From Alphaproteobacteria bacterium casp-alpha2 (lineage in GTDB: Bacteria; Pseudomonadota; Alphaproteobacteria; Rhodospirillales; Casp-alpha2): 42,283 nucleotides of DNA. How positions within the stretch are numbered: position 1 is the first letter of the stretch; each line of letters begins with the position of its first letter. The notes below the pieces were generated by a model. That model was not told the DNA's origin, made no database searches, and saw only the letters and a list, made by a program, of their open reading frames with translations. Shown here one piece after another: positions 1 to 11,544 of the stretch. Location: positions 1 to 42,283 of the forward strand of contig LFEN01000084.1 in assembly GCA_001510075.1 (NCBI GenBank). Direction: 5' to 3'. A program made the position numbers and the translations under genes.

Positions 1-2
1 CC

Positions 3-785
3 CCCCCGGCACCCCTACCGGCCAAGATCATACCTGTAGAAAAAAAAGCCCCCGCCGTAGAGCCGGTTCAAAAAAAAGAAGTCGCCGCCGTCACGCCCGT
101 TCCGATAGATACAAAGCCCCTGCCAAAAATCGTTATTGTCATCGACGACTTAGGCATCGACAAATCCCGCACCGCCCGGACCATTCAGCTGCCGGGGCCG
201 TTGACATTATCTTTTATGACCTACGCCACCGAGCTTTCGAGCCAAACCGAAGCCGCCCGCAAAGCCGGGCACGAGTTGTGGATGCACATTCCCATGGAGC
301 CGGGAAGCACCGATGTCGATCCGGGACCGAATGTATTGTTGACGGGCATTCCCGAAGCAGAGCTTCTAAATAGCCTTAATTGGAACCTCGACCAGTTCAG
401 CGGCTATGTCGGCGTTAACAATCACATGGGCAGCCGTTTTACCGCCGACCGGGCAGGGATGAACATCATCATGAAGGCGTTAAAAAAACGCGGACTGTTT
501 TTTCTCGATTCCATAACCACCGGAAAAACGGTGGGCCGGAAAGCCGCCAGAAAATACGGCGTACCGTTTGCCGGTAGAAATATTTTTCTCGATCACCAGG
601 ACGATCTTCAGAGTATCGAAAAGCGCTTGCGGGAAGTGGAAAAATTGGCGCGAAAGAACGGAACCGCCATTGCCATCGGCCATCCCCGCGAAGCGACCCT
701 GAAGGCGCTGGGGGCGTGGCTGAAAGAAATCGAGGCCAAGGGGTTTCGACTGGTGACATTATCAAGCGTCATTAAAAAACCTTGA
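3..785 (+). CDS. Divergent polysaccharide deacetylase family protein (5' truncated)
   Basis: The reading frame is open from the window edge, so the N-terminus is missing and 260 residues are visible. The first 40 or so are a Pro/Ala/Lys-rich linker. The catalytic domain then starts with KIVIVIDDLGID (about residues 42-53), the hallmark of the divergent polysaccharide deacetylase family (Polysacc_deac_2, YibQ-like). Further family motifs are HIPMEP near residue 95, NNHMGSRFT near 139 and IGHPREAT near the C-terminus. Members are envelope proteins with a NodB-like fold, usually anchored by an N-terminal membrane helix and proline-rich linker, which fits what is seen. The substrate is not known from sequence. 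The stop codon overlaps the -35 element of the next gene's promoter. An internal start near 201 would cut off the IDDLG motif and is rejected. Confidence 0.85.
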   Translation, partial: PPAPLPAKIIPVEKKAPAVEPVQKKEVAAVTPVPIDTKPLPKIVIVIDDLGIDKSRTARTIQLPGPLTLSFMTYATELSSQTEAARKAGHELWMHIPMEPGSTDVDPGPNVLLTGIPEAELLNSLNWNLDQFSGYVGVNNHMGSRFTADRAGMNIIMKALKKRGLFFLDSITTGKTVGRKAARKYGVPFAGRNIFLDHQDDLQSIEKRLREVEKLARKNGTAIAIGHPREATLKALGAWLKEIEAKGFRLVTLSSVIKKP

Positions 786-812
786 CCTTCCAGTGGCTGG
801 AAAGGGTTTAAT
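782..812 (+). promoter_or_regulatory. CueR/MerR-type promoter-operator for the CopZ-like gene
   Basis: A -35 box TTGACC (782-787) and a -10 box TTTAAT (807-812) are separated by 19 bases, the long spacer typical of MerR-family activated promoters. The spacer contains the dyad TTCCAG-TGG-CTGGAA (788-802). The left half ACCTTCC matches the known CueR/HmrR half-site; the right half GGAAAGG differs slightly from GGAAGGT. Copper-responsive copA and copZ promoters have this architecture. The downstream gene encodes a metal-binding HMA protein, which supports the reading. The regulator gene is not in the window. Confidence 0.7.
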
Positions 813-842
813 AGGATATGAAATCCTTATCGGGAGATTATT

Positions 843-1064
843 ATGGCAAAGACCTACAATGTTCTGGGCATGACCTGCCAAGGTTGCGCCAATGCGGTGA
901 GCAACGCGATTAAAGTAGCCGTTCCCGACGCAACGATTGACGTAAATCTGGAGGGCAACGCCGTAACCGTCGAAAGCACCGGGGGGGCCGGGGGCGCAGA
1001 AGACGATTCCATCGTCAAAAAAGCCGTCGAAGGGGCCGGGTTCGAATACGCGGGCGCTGTTTAA
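843..1064 (+). CDS. copZ: Heavy-metal-associated domain protein, CopZ-like
   Basis: This 73-residue protein consists of a single HMA domain. The metal-binding loop GMTCQGC (residues 9-15) carries the MxCxxC motif that binds Cu(I) or similar soft metals, and the C-terminal part ends in the usual helix (VKKAVEGAGFEYAG). A glycine-rich insertion, GGAGGAED, sits in the last loop. Free-standing HMA proteins of this size are cytosolic copper chaperones that deliver metal to P1B ATPases or to regulators. No ATPase gene is adjacent. A Shine-Dalgarno-like GGGAG (832-836) precedes the ATG, and a CueR-like promoter lies just upstream, which favours copper over other metals. The stop codon overlaps that of convergent trpE. 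Confidence 0.8.
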   Translation: MAKTYNVLGMTCQGCANAVSNAIKVAVPDATIDVNLEGNAVTVESTGGAGGAEDDSIVKKAVEGAGFEYAGAV

Positions 1065-2581
1065 GTCCCGAACTTCACCGCTTCCTCGGCCGCCCGGATC
1101 AGGGCTTTGGCCTTATTGCAGCTTTCCTGGTATTCGCCTTCCGGATCGCTGTCGGCAACGACGCCGCTGCCGGCCTGAATGTAGATCGCCTCGTCTTTGA
1201 TGACGGCGGTTCGAAGCGCAATGCAGGTATCCATATCTCCGTTGGCGCCGAAATATCCGATGCATCCGCCATAAACGCCCCGACGCTCGGGCTCCAGTTC
1301 ATCGATTATTTCCATCGAACGGACCTTGGGCGCACCGGAAACGGTGCCTGCCGGGAACCCGGCCAGCAGCGCGTCTATAGCATCGTATTTCGGGTCCAGG
1401 TCGCCCTCGACGTTGGAAGCGATATGCATGACGTGAGAATAATATTCGACGATAAATTGTTCCGTAACCTTGACCGAGCCGACTTTGGCAACACGCCCGA
1501 CATCATTGCGCCCCAGGTCAAGAAGCATCAGATGCTCGGCAATTTCCTTCGGGTCCGCCAACAAATCCTTGACCAGGGCCTCGTCTTCTTGGGGCGTATC
1601 GCCCCGTTTGCGGGTGCCGGCCAGGGGCCGCAACGTAATTTTCCCGTCGCGCACCCGAACAAGAATTTCGGGGCTCGAACCGGCAATGGAAAAATCACCG
1701 AAATCGAGAAAAAACAGAAACGGCGACGGGTTCAGCCTTCGCAACGCCCGGTAAAAGGAAAATGGCGGCAAGGGAAAAGGCAGCTTGAAACGCTGGGATG
1801 GAACAACCTGAAAGGCGTCACCGGCAACGATGTATTCGACCGCTTTTTTTACCATCCCGTGAAACCCTTCGCGGGTCATATTCGAAACCGGTTCGGAAAA
1901 TTCGTCCATGACGGGAAGGGGGGGCGCAGGCCGGGAAGAGGCGGCTTCAAAATCACCAACGACGCCCGCCAAGCGTACGCAAGCAGATTTGTAGGCTTCC
2001 TCGGCGCTCACCTCGGGGTCGGGCCAGACCGGGGTCACGATGGAAACCGAATCCTCAAGCGAATCAAAAACCGCCATCACCGTCGGCCTGACAAAAATGC
2101 TGTCGGGAACGCCCAGGACATCAGGATTGTCATCGGGCAGTTTCTCAGCCAACCGCACCATATCGTACGACATATAGCCGACGAGACTGGACGCCATCGG
2201 CGGCAGGCTGTCCGGCATTTCGATGTGGGATTCCCCAACAACGCAGCGCAGTGATTCAATCGCCCCGGATTTTTCCGCCACGGAACACGAAACAAAGGCA
2301 TCCGGGTCAATGACGGCCGTCCGATTGATTTCGGTCCTGTCGCCAAAACAACGCCAGATCAAATCCGGCTGCAGGCCGATAAAGGAATAACGGCCGCGAA
2401 TTTCTCCGCCTTCCACCGATTCCAGCAGGAAACTGTTGGGCCGCCCCTGGGCCAGCTTTAGCATCGCCGATACCGGGGTCTCGAGATCGGAAACCAGCGT
2501 CGTCCAGACGACTTGCGAAACCCCGCCGCCGTCTGCGCCATAGATTTCGAAGAACGCCAATTTATCAGGAAATATCTTCAT
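1061..2581 (-). CDS. trpE: Anthranilate synthase component I
   Basis: The 506-residue protein has the normal length for TrpE. It converts chorismate plus ammonia or glutamine to anthranilate, the first step of tryptophan synthesis. The N-terminal domain holds the LLES motif (residues 52-55) of the tryptophan feedback site. The chorismate-binding domain shows GTRKRG, the LMLLDLGRNDVGRV stretch and the FPAGTVSGAPKVRSMEIID signature. The gene starts 9 bases after the ppiD stop, so the two form one transcription unit from a promoter upstream of ppiD. In many alphaproteobacteria ppiD-trpE continues into trpGDC. Here the strand is instead taken by the convergent CopZ-like gene, whose stop codon overlaps this one. 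The glutaminase subunit must be encoded elsewhere. Confidence 0.96.
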   Translation of the reverse strand: MKIFPDKLAFFEIYGADGGGVSQVVWTTLVSDLETPVSAMLKLAQGRPNSFLLESVEGGEIRGRYSFIGLQPDLIWRCFGDRTEINRTAVIDPDAFVSCSVAEKSGAIESLRCVVGESHIEMPDSLPPMASSLVGYMSYDMVRLAEKLPDDNPDVLGVPDSIFVRPTVMAVFDSLEDSVSIVTPVWPDPEVSAEEAYKSACVRLAGVVGDFEAASSRPAPPLPVMDEFSEPVSNMTREGFHGMVKKAVEYIVAGDAFQVVPSQRFKLPFPLPPFSFYRALRRLNPSPFLFFLDFGDFSIAGSSPEILVRVRDGKITLRPLAGTRKRGDTPQEDEALVKDLLADPKEIAEHLMLLDLGRNDVGRVAKVGSVKVTEQFIVEYYSHVMHIASNVEGDLDPKYDAIDALLAGFPAGTVSGAPKVRSMEIIDELEPERRGVYGGCIGYFGANGDMDTCIALRTAVIKDEAIYIQAGSGVVADSDPEGEYQESCNKAKALIRAAEEAVKFGT

Positions 2582-2590
2582 GGCCCCGGA

Positions 2591-4510
2591 TCAACGCCCT
2601 GGAGCGCGCCTACTGCTTCGCCCGCTCCCGATGAAAAGGGAATCAATGGATTTTTGGTTGAGGGTAACCCCAAACCGCTTGCGGTAGGCCCCAGCCAGTT
2701 GTCCAAGGATATCGAATTCAATAGCGGTTTCAATCTGTCCGGACAGGGATTTGACGCCTTGGGCATCCTTCGCCGGATCGGCGGCAACGATTTTCTTGAG
2801 CCGGGCCACGGCATACCCGCCATCAATTCTTGCCATGACGGCCTGCCCCGGCTTGCTGGAAAACACCTTGGTAATCAATGCCTGGGGCAGGCCAGTGTCA
2901 TTTTTTTGCGGCTGGCGCGTAAAAGCGGGGGATGTCTTGAAGCTGATCCGCATGTCTTCGGAAATGACGTCAAAACCCGCCCCGCCGTTAACCCGGCCGA
3001 CAACGGACGTTGCTACGTCCTTCGATTTTTCCGCCCGTTTATCCGCCTTCCAGGCTGCCACAACCTCATCTTTGATGGCGGCCATGGGTTTCAGGGCTGG
3101 CGCCGTCACGCCATCGACCCTGAGGACAAAATACCCGTCTTCCCCAGTTTCGGTGAGGGCACTGTCCCCACCTTCATTGGTGGAAAAGGCGAGTTTAAGA
3201 AAATCGCCGCCCGGGAGAGATTCTAACACCTTGCCGGATTTATCCTTGCCGGCAGAATCCAGGGCACTGATTTTTTCGACTTTGACATTTAATTGAGCTG
3301 CCGCTTCTTCCAGGGTCGATCCGCCACCAAGAGCGTCTTCCAGCTTATTCGCCAAATCAAACAGGCTGTCCACCGCCTTTTCATGGGCAACGGTCTTGCC
3401 GAGCGTTTCTTTGACCTCGTCCAGCGTCTTGATGCCGCCTTTGACGATTCCAGAAGCTCTGAACAGATGCCAGCCTAAGGGACTTTTCACCGGCTGGCTG
3501 ACTTCACCCTCTTTAAGATTGAACGCCGCCTCGACCAATTCGGGGAAAGGCAATCCCAGCCGGTTCAACTGGCCCAGGTCAATCGTCGCCTCATCCAATT
3601 TGGCCACATCCTTGGCAACGGTTAAGAATTTTCCTCCGTCATCAATGGCCTTTTTCGCCTGGCGGGCGACGTTTTCATCATCGACAACGATTTGCTGAAT
3701 TTGCCGGGTTTCCTTAACGCTAAATTCGTCGATCCGAGCCTCATACGCCTTTTTGACGTCTTCGTCGCTGAGCGTGATTTCCGCCGCCAGATCCTTGGCT
3801 GTAAGGCGAAGCACCGTCAGGGCGCGGTATTCCGGCGCGGTAAAACGGACAGCATTTTTCTTGTGAAAAGCCGCCAATATCACCGCATCCGGATCGGGAA
3901 TGTTTTTCTGGGCGCTGTCCTTTATTTCGATGGTTTCGGCGATCCGCTTTTCCTGCTGCAATCGGTACATCGAGGCGACCATCGATTTCGGCGCTGCCTT
4001 GGTGCTGAAGCTGTCGATCAACTGGTATCGTCCTATTTGCTGGCGAAGCTGGGCAATGTAGCCCGATTCCGTCAAAAGGTTTTCATTCAACAATTGTTGA
4101 AAGCGGTTCCGATCGAACCCGCCCAGCCCCTGAAAATTGGCATCGTTCCTGATTGTATTGCGCACCAGATCGTCACTGACGGCCACCCCCAACTTCATCG
4201 CCGCAAGATGGAGAGAGGCATCATTGATGCGGCGCTGGATAATAGAATCTACTACGCCCAAAGCCCTTGCTTGTTCGATGCCGAACTGATTGCCAAACAA
4301 CGGCTGAAGACGCCTGATTTCCCGGCGCACCTCGTCTTCGACCTCGGCCACCTCTACTTTTTCATCGCCGACTTCGAACAAGATCGTCGATGGCGCGCCG
4401 ACAAGGCCGACCATGTCGCCAATGCCCCAGGCGCCGAAGCTGAGCATCAGCAACCCGGCCAGAACCTTGACCAGGAAGGATTTTGTTTTAGTGCGAATCG
4501 TGGTCAGCAT
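2591..4510 (-). CDS. ppiD: PpiD-like periplasmic peptidyl-prolyl isomerase / SurA-N domain chaperone
   Basis: The 639-residue protein has a short basic N-terminus and one membrane helix (about residues 13-32), followed by a large periplasmic part. A SurA-like N-terminal chaperone region comes first. A parvulin (rotamase) domain lies roughly between residues 265 and 360, with the recognisable ETRQIQQIVV start and SPLGWHLFRASGI end. The C-terminal half resembles the second chaperone segment of PpiD. PpiD is tethered to the inner membrane near the Sec translocon and assists newly exported proteins. The gene is the first of the minus-strand pair with trpE and is divergent from tpiA, a conserved alphaproteobacterial arrangement. 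The Met at 4510 leads straight into the membrane anchor, so it is preferred. Confidence 0.93.
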   Translation of the reverse strand: MLTTIRTKTKSFLVKVLAGLLMLSFGAWGIGDMVGLVGAPSTILFEVGDEKVEVAEVEDEVRREIRRLQPLFGNQFGIEQARALGVVDSIIQRRINDASLHLAAMKLGVAVSDDLVRNTIRNDANFQGLGGFDRNRFQQLLNENLLTESGYIAQLRQQIGRYQLIDSFSTKAAPKSMVASMYRLQQEKRIAETIEIKDSAQKNIPDPDAVILAAFHKKNAVRFTAPEYRALTVLRLTAKDLAAEITLSDEDVKKAYEARIDEFSVKETRQIQQIVVDDENVARQAKKAIDDGGKFLTVAKDVAKLDEATIDLGQLNRLGLPFPELVEAAFNLKEGEVSQPVKSPLGWHLFRASGIVKGGIKTLDEVKETLGKTVAHEKAVDSLFDLANKLEDALGGGSTLEEAAAQLNVKVEKISALDSAGKDKSGKVLESLPGGDFLKLAFSTNEGGDSALTETGEDGYFVLRVDGVTAPALKPMAAIKDEVVAAWKADKRAEKSKDVATSVVGRVNGGAGFDVISEDMRISFKTSPAFTRQPQKNDTGLPQALITKVFSSKPGQAVMARIDGGYAVARLKKIVAADPAKDAQGVKSLSGQIETAIEFDILGQLAGAYRKRFGVTLNQKSIDSLFIGSGRSSRRAPGR

Positions 4511-4545
4511 GATTTTTTAAATTCCAAAGAGGCCGGGAAGACCTA

Positions 4546-4574
4546 AATAAAGAGTACTAAAGCCTGACAGTCAA
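4546..4574 (-). promoter_or_regulatory. Sigma-70-type promoter of ppiD-trpE
   Basis: Read on the minus strand, TTGACT (4569-4574) is a five-of-six match to the -35 box. It is followed after exactly 17 bases by TTTATT (4546-4551), a four-of-six match to the -10 box. Transcription would start near 4539, leaving a leader of about 30 bases before the ppiD ATG. I could not find a comparably good promoter for tpiA on the other strand of the same divergent gap (4511-4717). Confidence 0.6.
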
Positions 4575-4717
4575 AGCGGGCGGCATCATAGGATTGCGGC
4601 AATACACCCGCAACCCGGATTTTCGATGTTTATGCCTCCCGTCCCGGTATGCTACAAGACGGCCTCACCAATGGCGCTTCGGAACCGGATCGCCCGCAAA
4701 CAAAAATGGAAAGAACC

Positions 4718-5485
4718 ATGCCTCAACACCGACGTCCCCTACTTGCCGGAAACTGGAAAATGAATGGCCTTCAGGCCGATGGGGCCGCGCTGGCCGCCGA
4801 TTTGGCTGGTCGCATGCAGGGCGAAACAGACCCGGCCTTCGATATGCTGGTCTGCCCCCCCTTTACCCTGATCGCCGCAATTGGTCAGACCATCCAGGGC
4901 AGCGCCATATCGCTTGGCGCCCAGGATTGCCATGCCGCCGAAAAAGGCGCCCACACCGGAGACATCTCAGCCGCCATGTTGGCCGACCTGGGGTGCAGTT
5001 TTGTCATCGTCGGCCATTCCGAACGCCGGACCGACCACGGTGAAACGGACGCCGAGGTCAACACCAAGGCCCAGTCCATTCACGCCGCCGGCCTTATCGC
5101 CGTGATCTGCATCGGCGAAACCGAAAAACAACGCGACGACGACAAGACCCTCGACGTGGTCAAGGCCCAGCTTGCCGGTTCGGTGCCTTCGGGGGCCACG
5201 GCGGCAAACACGGTCATTGCCTATGAACCGGTTTGGGCCATCGGTACCGGTCGCACGCCGACGAACGAAGAAGTCCAGGAAGTCCACGCCTTTATCCGGT
5301 CTGAATTGACAGCTACCCTTGGTGTGTCTGAGGCCGACGGTATCCGGTTACTTTACGGCGGTTCCATGAAACCTGAAAACGCCCAAGACCTTTTAGCCCT
5401 GGGCGATGTAGACGGCGGCCTGATCGGCGGCGCCAGCCTCAAGGCCGAAGATTTCTGGGCCATCGCCAAAAGTTGCGCCGATTAA
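4718..5485 (+). CDS. tpiA: Triose-phosphate isomerase
   Basis: The 255-residue enzyme interconverts dihydroxyacetone phosphate and glyceraldehyde 3-phosphate in the cytosol. Catalytic landmarks are all present: the Lys in GNWKMNG (residues 11-17), the His in IVGHSERR, the Glu in [11 protein letters not shown], and the phosphate-binding [11 protein letters not shown] and GGLIGGASL loops near the C-terminus. The frame is open further upstream. The ATG at 4718 gives the usual family N-terminus ([11 protein letters not shown] within 17 residues) and has GGAAAG a few bases before it; an in-frame ATG at 4706 is the alternative. The gene is divergent from ppiD and followed by secG, as in many alphaproteobacteria. 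Confidence 0.96.
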   Translation: MPQHRRPLLAGNWKMNGLQADGAALAADLAGRMQGETDPAFDMLVCPPFTLIAAIGQTIQGSAISLGAQDCHAAEKGAHTGDISAAMLADLGCSFVIVGHSERRTDHGETDAEVNTKAQSIHAAGLIAVICIGETEKQRDDDKTLDVVKAQLAGSVPSGATAANTVIAYEPVWAIGTGRTPTNEEVQEVHAFIRSELTATLGVSEADGIRLLYGGSMKPENAQDLLALGDVDGGLIGGASLKAEDFWAIAKSCAD

Positions 5486-5572
5486 TCGTCGTTTAAGCAT
5501 TTGAGGCTGGCCTTATCGGTCTTGAAGGACTAAAAAGCGCACCTGAAACAGATAACGCATCCGGAAGATTCC

Positions 5573-5896
5573 ATGACCGAAGTCGTTCTTATCATCCACC
5601 TGATCCTGGCCATAACGCTTGTCGGCCTTGTCCTTATGCAGCGTAGCGAAGGCGGCGCGCTGGGCATGGGCGGCGGCGGAGGCGGGGGCATGGGTGGTTT
5701 TATGACCGGTCGGGCCGCTGGTGACCTACTGACCCGCTCGACAGCAATCGTGGCGGCATGTTTCATGGCGACCAGTCTGACCCTGGCCATCCTGGCCGCT
5801 AACACGCGGTCCTCCGGCTCGCTTCTCGACCAACCCGCCCCGACAACGCAAGCACCGGCCAAGCCCGGCCTGCCCACCGTACCACTGGCGAAGTAA
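5573..5896 (+). CDS. secG: Preprotein translocase subunit SecG
   Basis: The 107-residue protein has the SecG plan: a first membrane helix (about residues 3-21, ending VLMQRSEGG), a cytosolic glycine-rich loop and a second helix (about 53-76). SecG assists the SecYE channel and SecA in protein export. The loop here is unusually glycine-rich (seven consecutive Gly around residues 34-40, preceded and followed by Gly-Met pairs). The C-terminal tail is Pro/Ala/Thr-rich. The gene lies between tpiA and pyrG, a standard neighbourhood. The start is fixed by the helix, which begins almost at once. Confidence 0.93.
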   Translation: MTEVVLIIHLILAITLVGLVLMQRSEGGALGMGGGGGGGMGGFMTGRAAGDLLTRSTAIVAACFMATSLTLAILAANTRSSGSLLDQPAPTTQAPAKPGLPTVPLAK

Positions 5897-5901
5897 GGCA
5901 A

Positions 5902-5921
5902 GCGATCTTGAAAGAGATCGC
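5902..5921. other. Small perfect hairpin between secG and pyrG
   Basis: GCGATCT (5902-5908) and AGATCGC (5915-5921) form a perfect 7-bp stem with a 6-base loop, immediately after the secG stop. On the plus strand it is followed by a run of eight A residues, not T, so it is not a normal intrinsic terminator for secG. It may stabilise the mRNA end or be incidental. Confidence 0.4.
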
Positions 5922-5938
5922 CAAAAAAAACGCCTTAA

Positions 5939-7624
<1,686 letters not shown>

Positions 7625-7644
7625 GTCAGGGTCGGCGGCCCCCC

Positions 7645-9775
<2,131 letters not shown>

Positions 9776-9817
9776 ATTCCGCGTCAAGGCCCTGCAAGTC
9801 CGGGGAGCAAGACCCCA

Positions 9818-11074
9818 ATGAAAAAAAATCTTTCCCTATCCTTATTCGCCATCGTCGCCGGGGCGTTCTTCATTCAAGTGACCAATGGTGTACTTGGAGT
9901 CATCGTTCCGCTGCATCTCGGCCTCAACGCCACCCCGACGCCGCTCATCGGCATGGTCGTTACGGCCTATGCGGTCGGATTTCTCGCCAGTTGTCTTCTT
10001 ACGCCGTCCCTGATCAGGCACATCGGTCACATCCGCGCCTTTTCCGCCCTGGCCTCCATCCAGACGGTTTCAGCATTGGCGTTTGTCGCCGACGACTGGG
10101 CCTTCGCCTGGGCCATCCTTAGATTCATCGGGGGTTTTGCCTCTGCCGGTTTGTATGCCGTAATCGAAAGCTGGGTGACGGAAGAGGCGCCCAAGGAAGC
10201 ACGCGGGCGCGTCCTTGCCATCTATATGATTTGCAACAAGATCGGATTGATGTTGGGGCAGGGGATTTTGGCCCTCGGCGACACGTCAGGTGCCGGGTTT
10301 TATATGCTGGCGTGCGGGTTTGCGGCGTTTTCCATCGTCCCGGTGGCGCTCTCCACCACCAGCGGCCCGCCGACCCGCGAAGTCGAGACCCTGGGTATCA
10401 TCGAACTCTATCGCATTGCGCCGATCGGCGTCGTCGGCTGTGTCGGCGCCGGGCTGGTCAACTCGACCGTCCTCGGTCTGCTTCCCGTTTACGGGATTCA
10501 AACGGGCGTCAAAGCAGCCTTCGTTCCGTTGCTGGTGGTGGCCGCCCAACTGGGCAGTATGTTTTTGCAATGGCCGTTGGGCTGGATGTCGGACAAAACC
10601 GATCGCCGGTACGTCATCATCATCGCTACCGTGGGCAGCGCCCTCGTTGCCCTCGTCATTGCCCTGACCTTTAAATTCCATATCGCCTTCATTCTTGTTC
10701 TTTTCGGGTTGTGGGGAGCCTTCGGCCTTTCCCTGTATTCCGTCTGTGTCGTCCACGCCAGCGACTTCGCCAAGCCGTCCCAACTGGTGCCGCTGGTCAG
10801 TTCGATGATGCTGGCCTGGGCGGTGGGCTCGGCCGTCGGGCCTTCCCTGGCGACGATCGCCATGGAATATTTCGGCCCACGGGGATTGATGTATTACGCG
10901 GCGAGTATTTCCATGGCCATCGGGCTGTTTGCCGTTTGGCGCATGACCCGTCGCACGGCGGAAGCCGAAAAAGACCGCCAAACCTTCATCAACATCCCGG
11001 TCACCACGCCTGGGGTTTCGGAAATGGTGGGTAAAATCGAGGCCGCTAAGCGTGCCGGGAAATCTTCCGGCTAA
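9818..11074 (+). CDS. Major facilitator superfamily transporter, YcaD-like
   Basis: The 418-residue integral membrane protein has about twelve hydrophobic segments. It begins with a short basic N-terminus (MKKNLSLSLF) that enters the first helix directly. A conserved segment, LRFIGGFASAGLYAVIESWV, and the helix 2-3 loop region (TPSLIRHIGHIR) resemble the YcaD/sugar-efflux-like MFS branch. The second-half loop reads MSDKTDRRYV, a typical motif-A variant. The substrate cannot be told. A GGGGAGCAAG leader precedes the ATG. It lies between eno and ftsB, two genes that are often adjacent in alphaproteobacteria, so it is probably a lineage-specific insertion into that order. Confidence 0.85.
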   Translation: MKKNLSLSLFAIVAGAFFIQVTNGVLGVIVPLHLGLNATPTPLIGMVVTAYAVGFLASCLLTPSLIRHIGHIRAFSALASIQTVSALAFVADDWAFAWAILRFIGGFASAGLYAVIESWVTEEAPKEARGRVLAIYMICNKIGLMLGQGILALGDTSGAGFYMLACGFAAFSIVPVALSTTSGPPTREVETLGIIELYRIAPIGVVGCVGAGLVNSTVLGLLPVYGIQTGVKAAFVPLLVVAAQLGSMFLQWPLGWMSDKTDRRYVIIIATVGSALVALVIALTFKFHIAFILVLFGLWGAFGLSLYSVCVVHASDFAKPSQLVPLVSSMMLAWAVGSAVGPSLATIAMEYFGPRGLMYYAASISMAIGLFAVWRMTRRTAEAEKDRQTFINIPVTTPGVSEMVGKIEAAKRAGKSSG

Positions 11075-11217
11075 AGCGAAAAACTCAAAAAAACTGTATC
11101 CCCCAAAAGGCTCGCTAACCGGTTGTTAACGATTACCGGGCGATGATCGGGTTGGGTTTGGGACTGTGGCATAAGAAGACCAAACGCTAAACAAAAGAGC
11201 CTGGGGTCAGCAGTCTA

Positions 11218-11544
11218 TTGGGATTGATAACTGAAATACGTGCGCGCGCGCGCTTCGTCGTTGGGCCGGTGTTGGGCATCTGTGCCGTCGGCTACTTCGC
11301 CTATCACGTGGTTCACGGCGACAGAGGCCTGATCGCTTGGTGGAATATCAAGCAACGCGTCGTCGCCGCCAAAGAGGCAGCAACCCAGACCAGGGGCGAA
11401 AGACAGGGGTTGGAGAAAAGGGTCCGGCTGTTAAACCCTGGAAGCCTGGACCCGGACATGCTCGAAGAACGCGCCATGCTAATGCTCAACTACGGCTACA
11501 AGGACGACATTGTCATATTGCAAGAAAGGAAAAGGAGGAAGTAA
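11218..11544 (+). CDS. ftsB: FtsB/DivIC-family septum formation initiator
   Basis: The 108-residue protein has a membrane helix (about residues 13-33) and the GDRGLI segment just after it. A coiled-coil region (about 40-70) and a C-terminal box follow (DPDMLEERAMLMLNYG) that matches alphaproteobacterial FtsB-like proteins. These bitopic proteins join FtsL and FtsQ in the divisome and promote septal peptidoglycan synthesis. There is no in-frame ATG before the helix. An upstream TAA at 11188-11190 limits the start to TTG at 11218, or TTG at 11224. The position between eno and pdhA is diagnostic. The stop codon overlaps the next gene's start (TAATG). Confidence 0.88.
   Translation: MGLITEIRARARFVVGPVLGICAVGYFAYHVVHGDRGLIAWWNIKQRVVAAKEAATQTRGERQGLEKRVRLLNPGSLDPDMLEERAMLMLNYGYKDDIVILQERKRRK

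Noticed and set aside
1424-2254. Long plus-strand frame opposite trpE
   Set aside because: The product is low-complexity, Arg/Gly/His-rich and lies wholly antisense to a well-supported gene.
5902-5930. Hairpin after secG as an intrinsic terminator
   Set aside because: The stem is followed by A residues on the plus strand; a T-run is required. On the minus strand no gene ends here.
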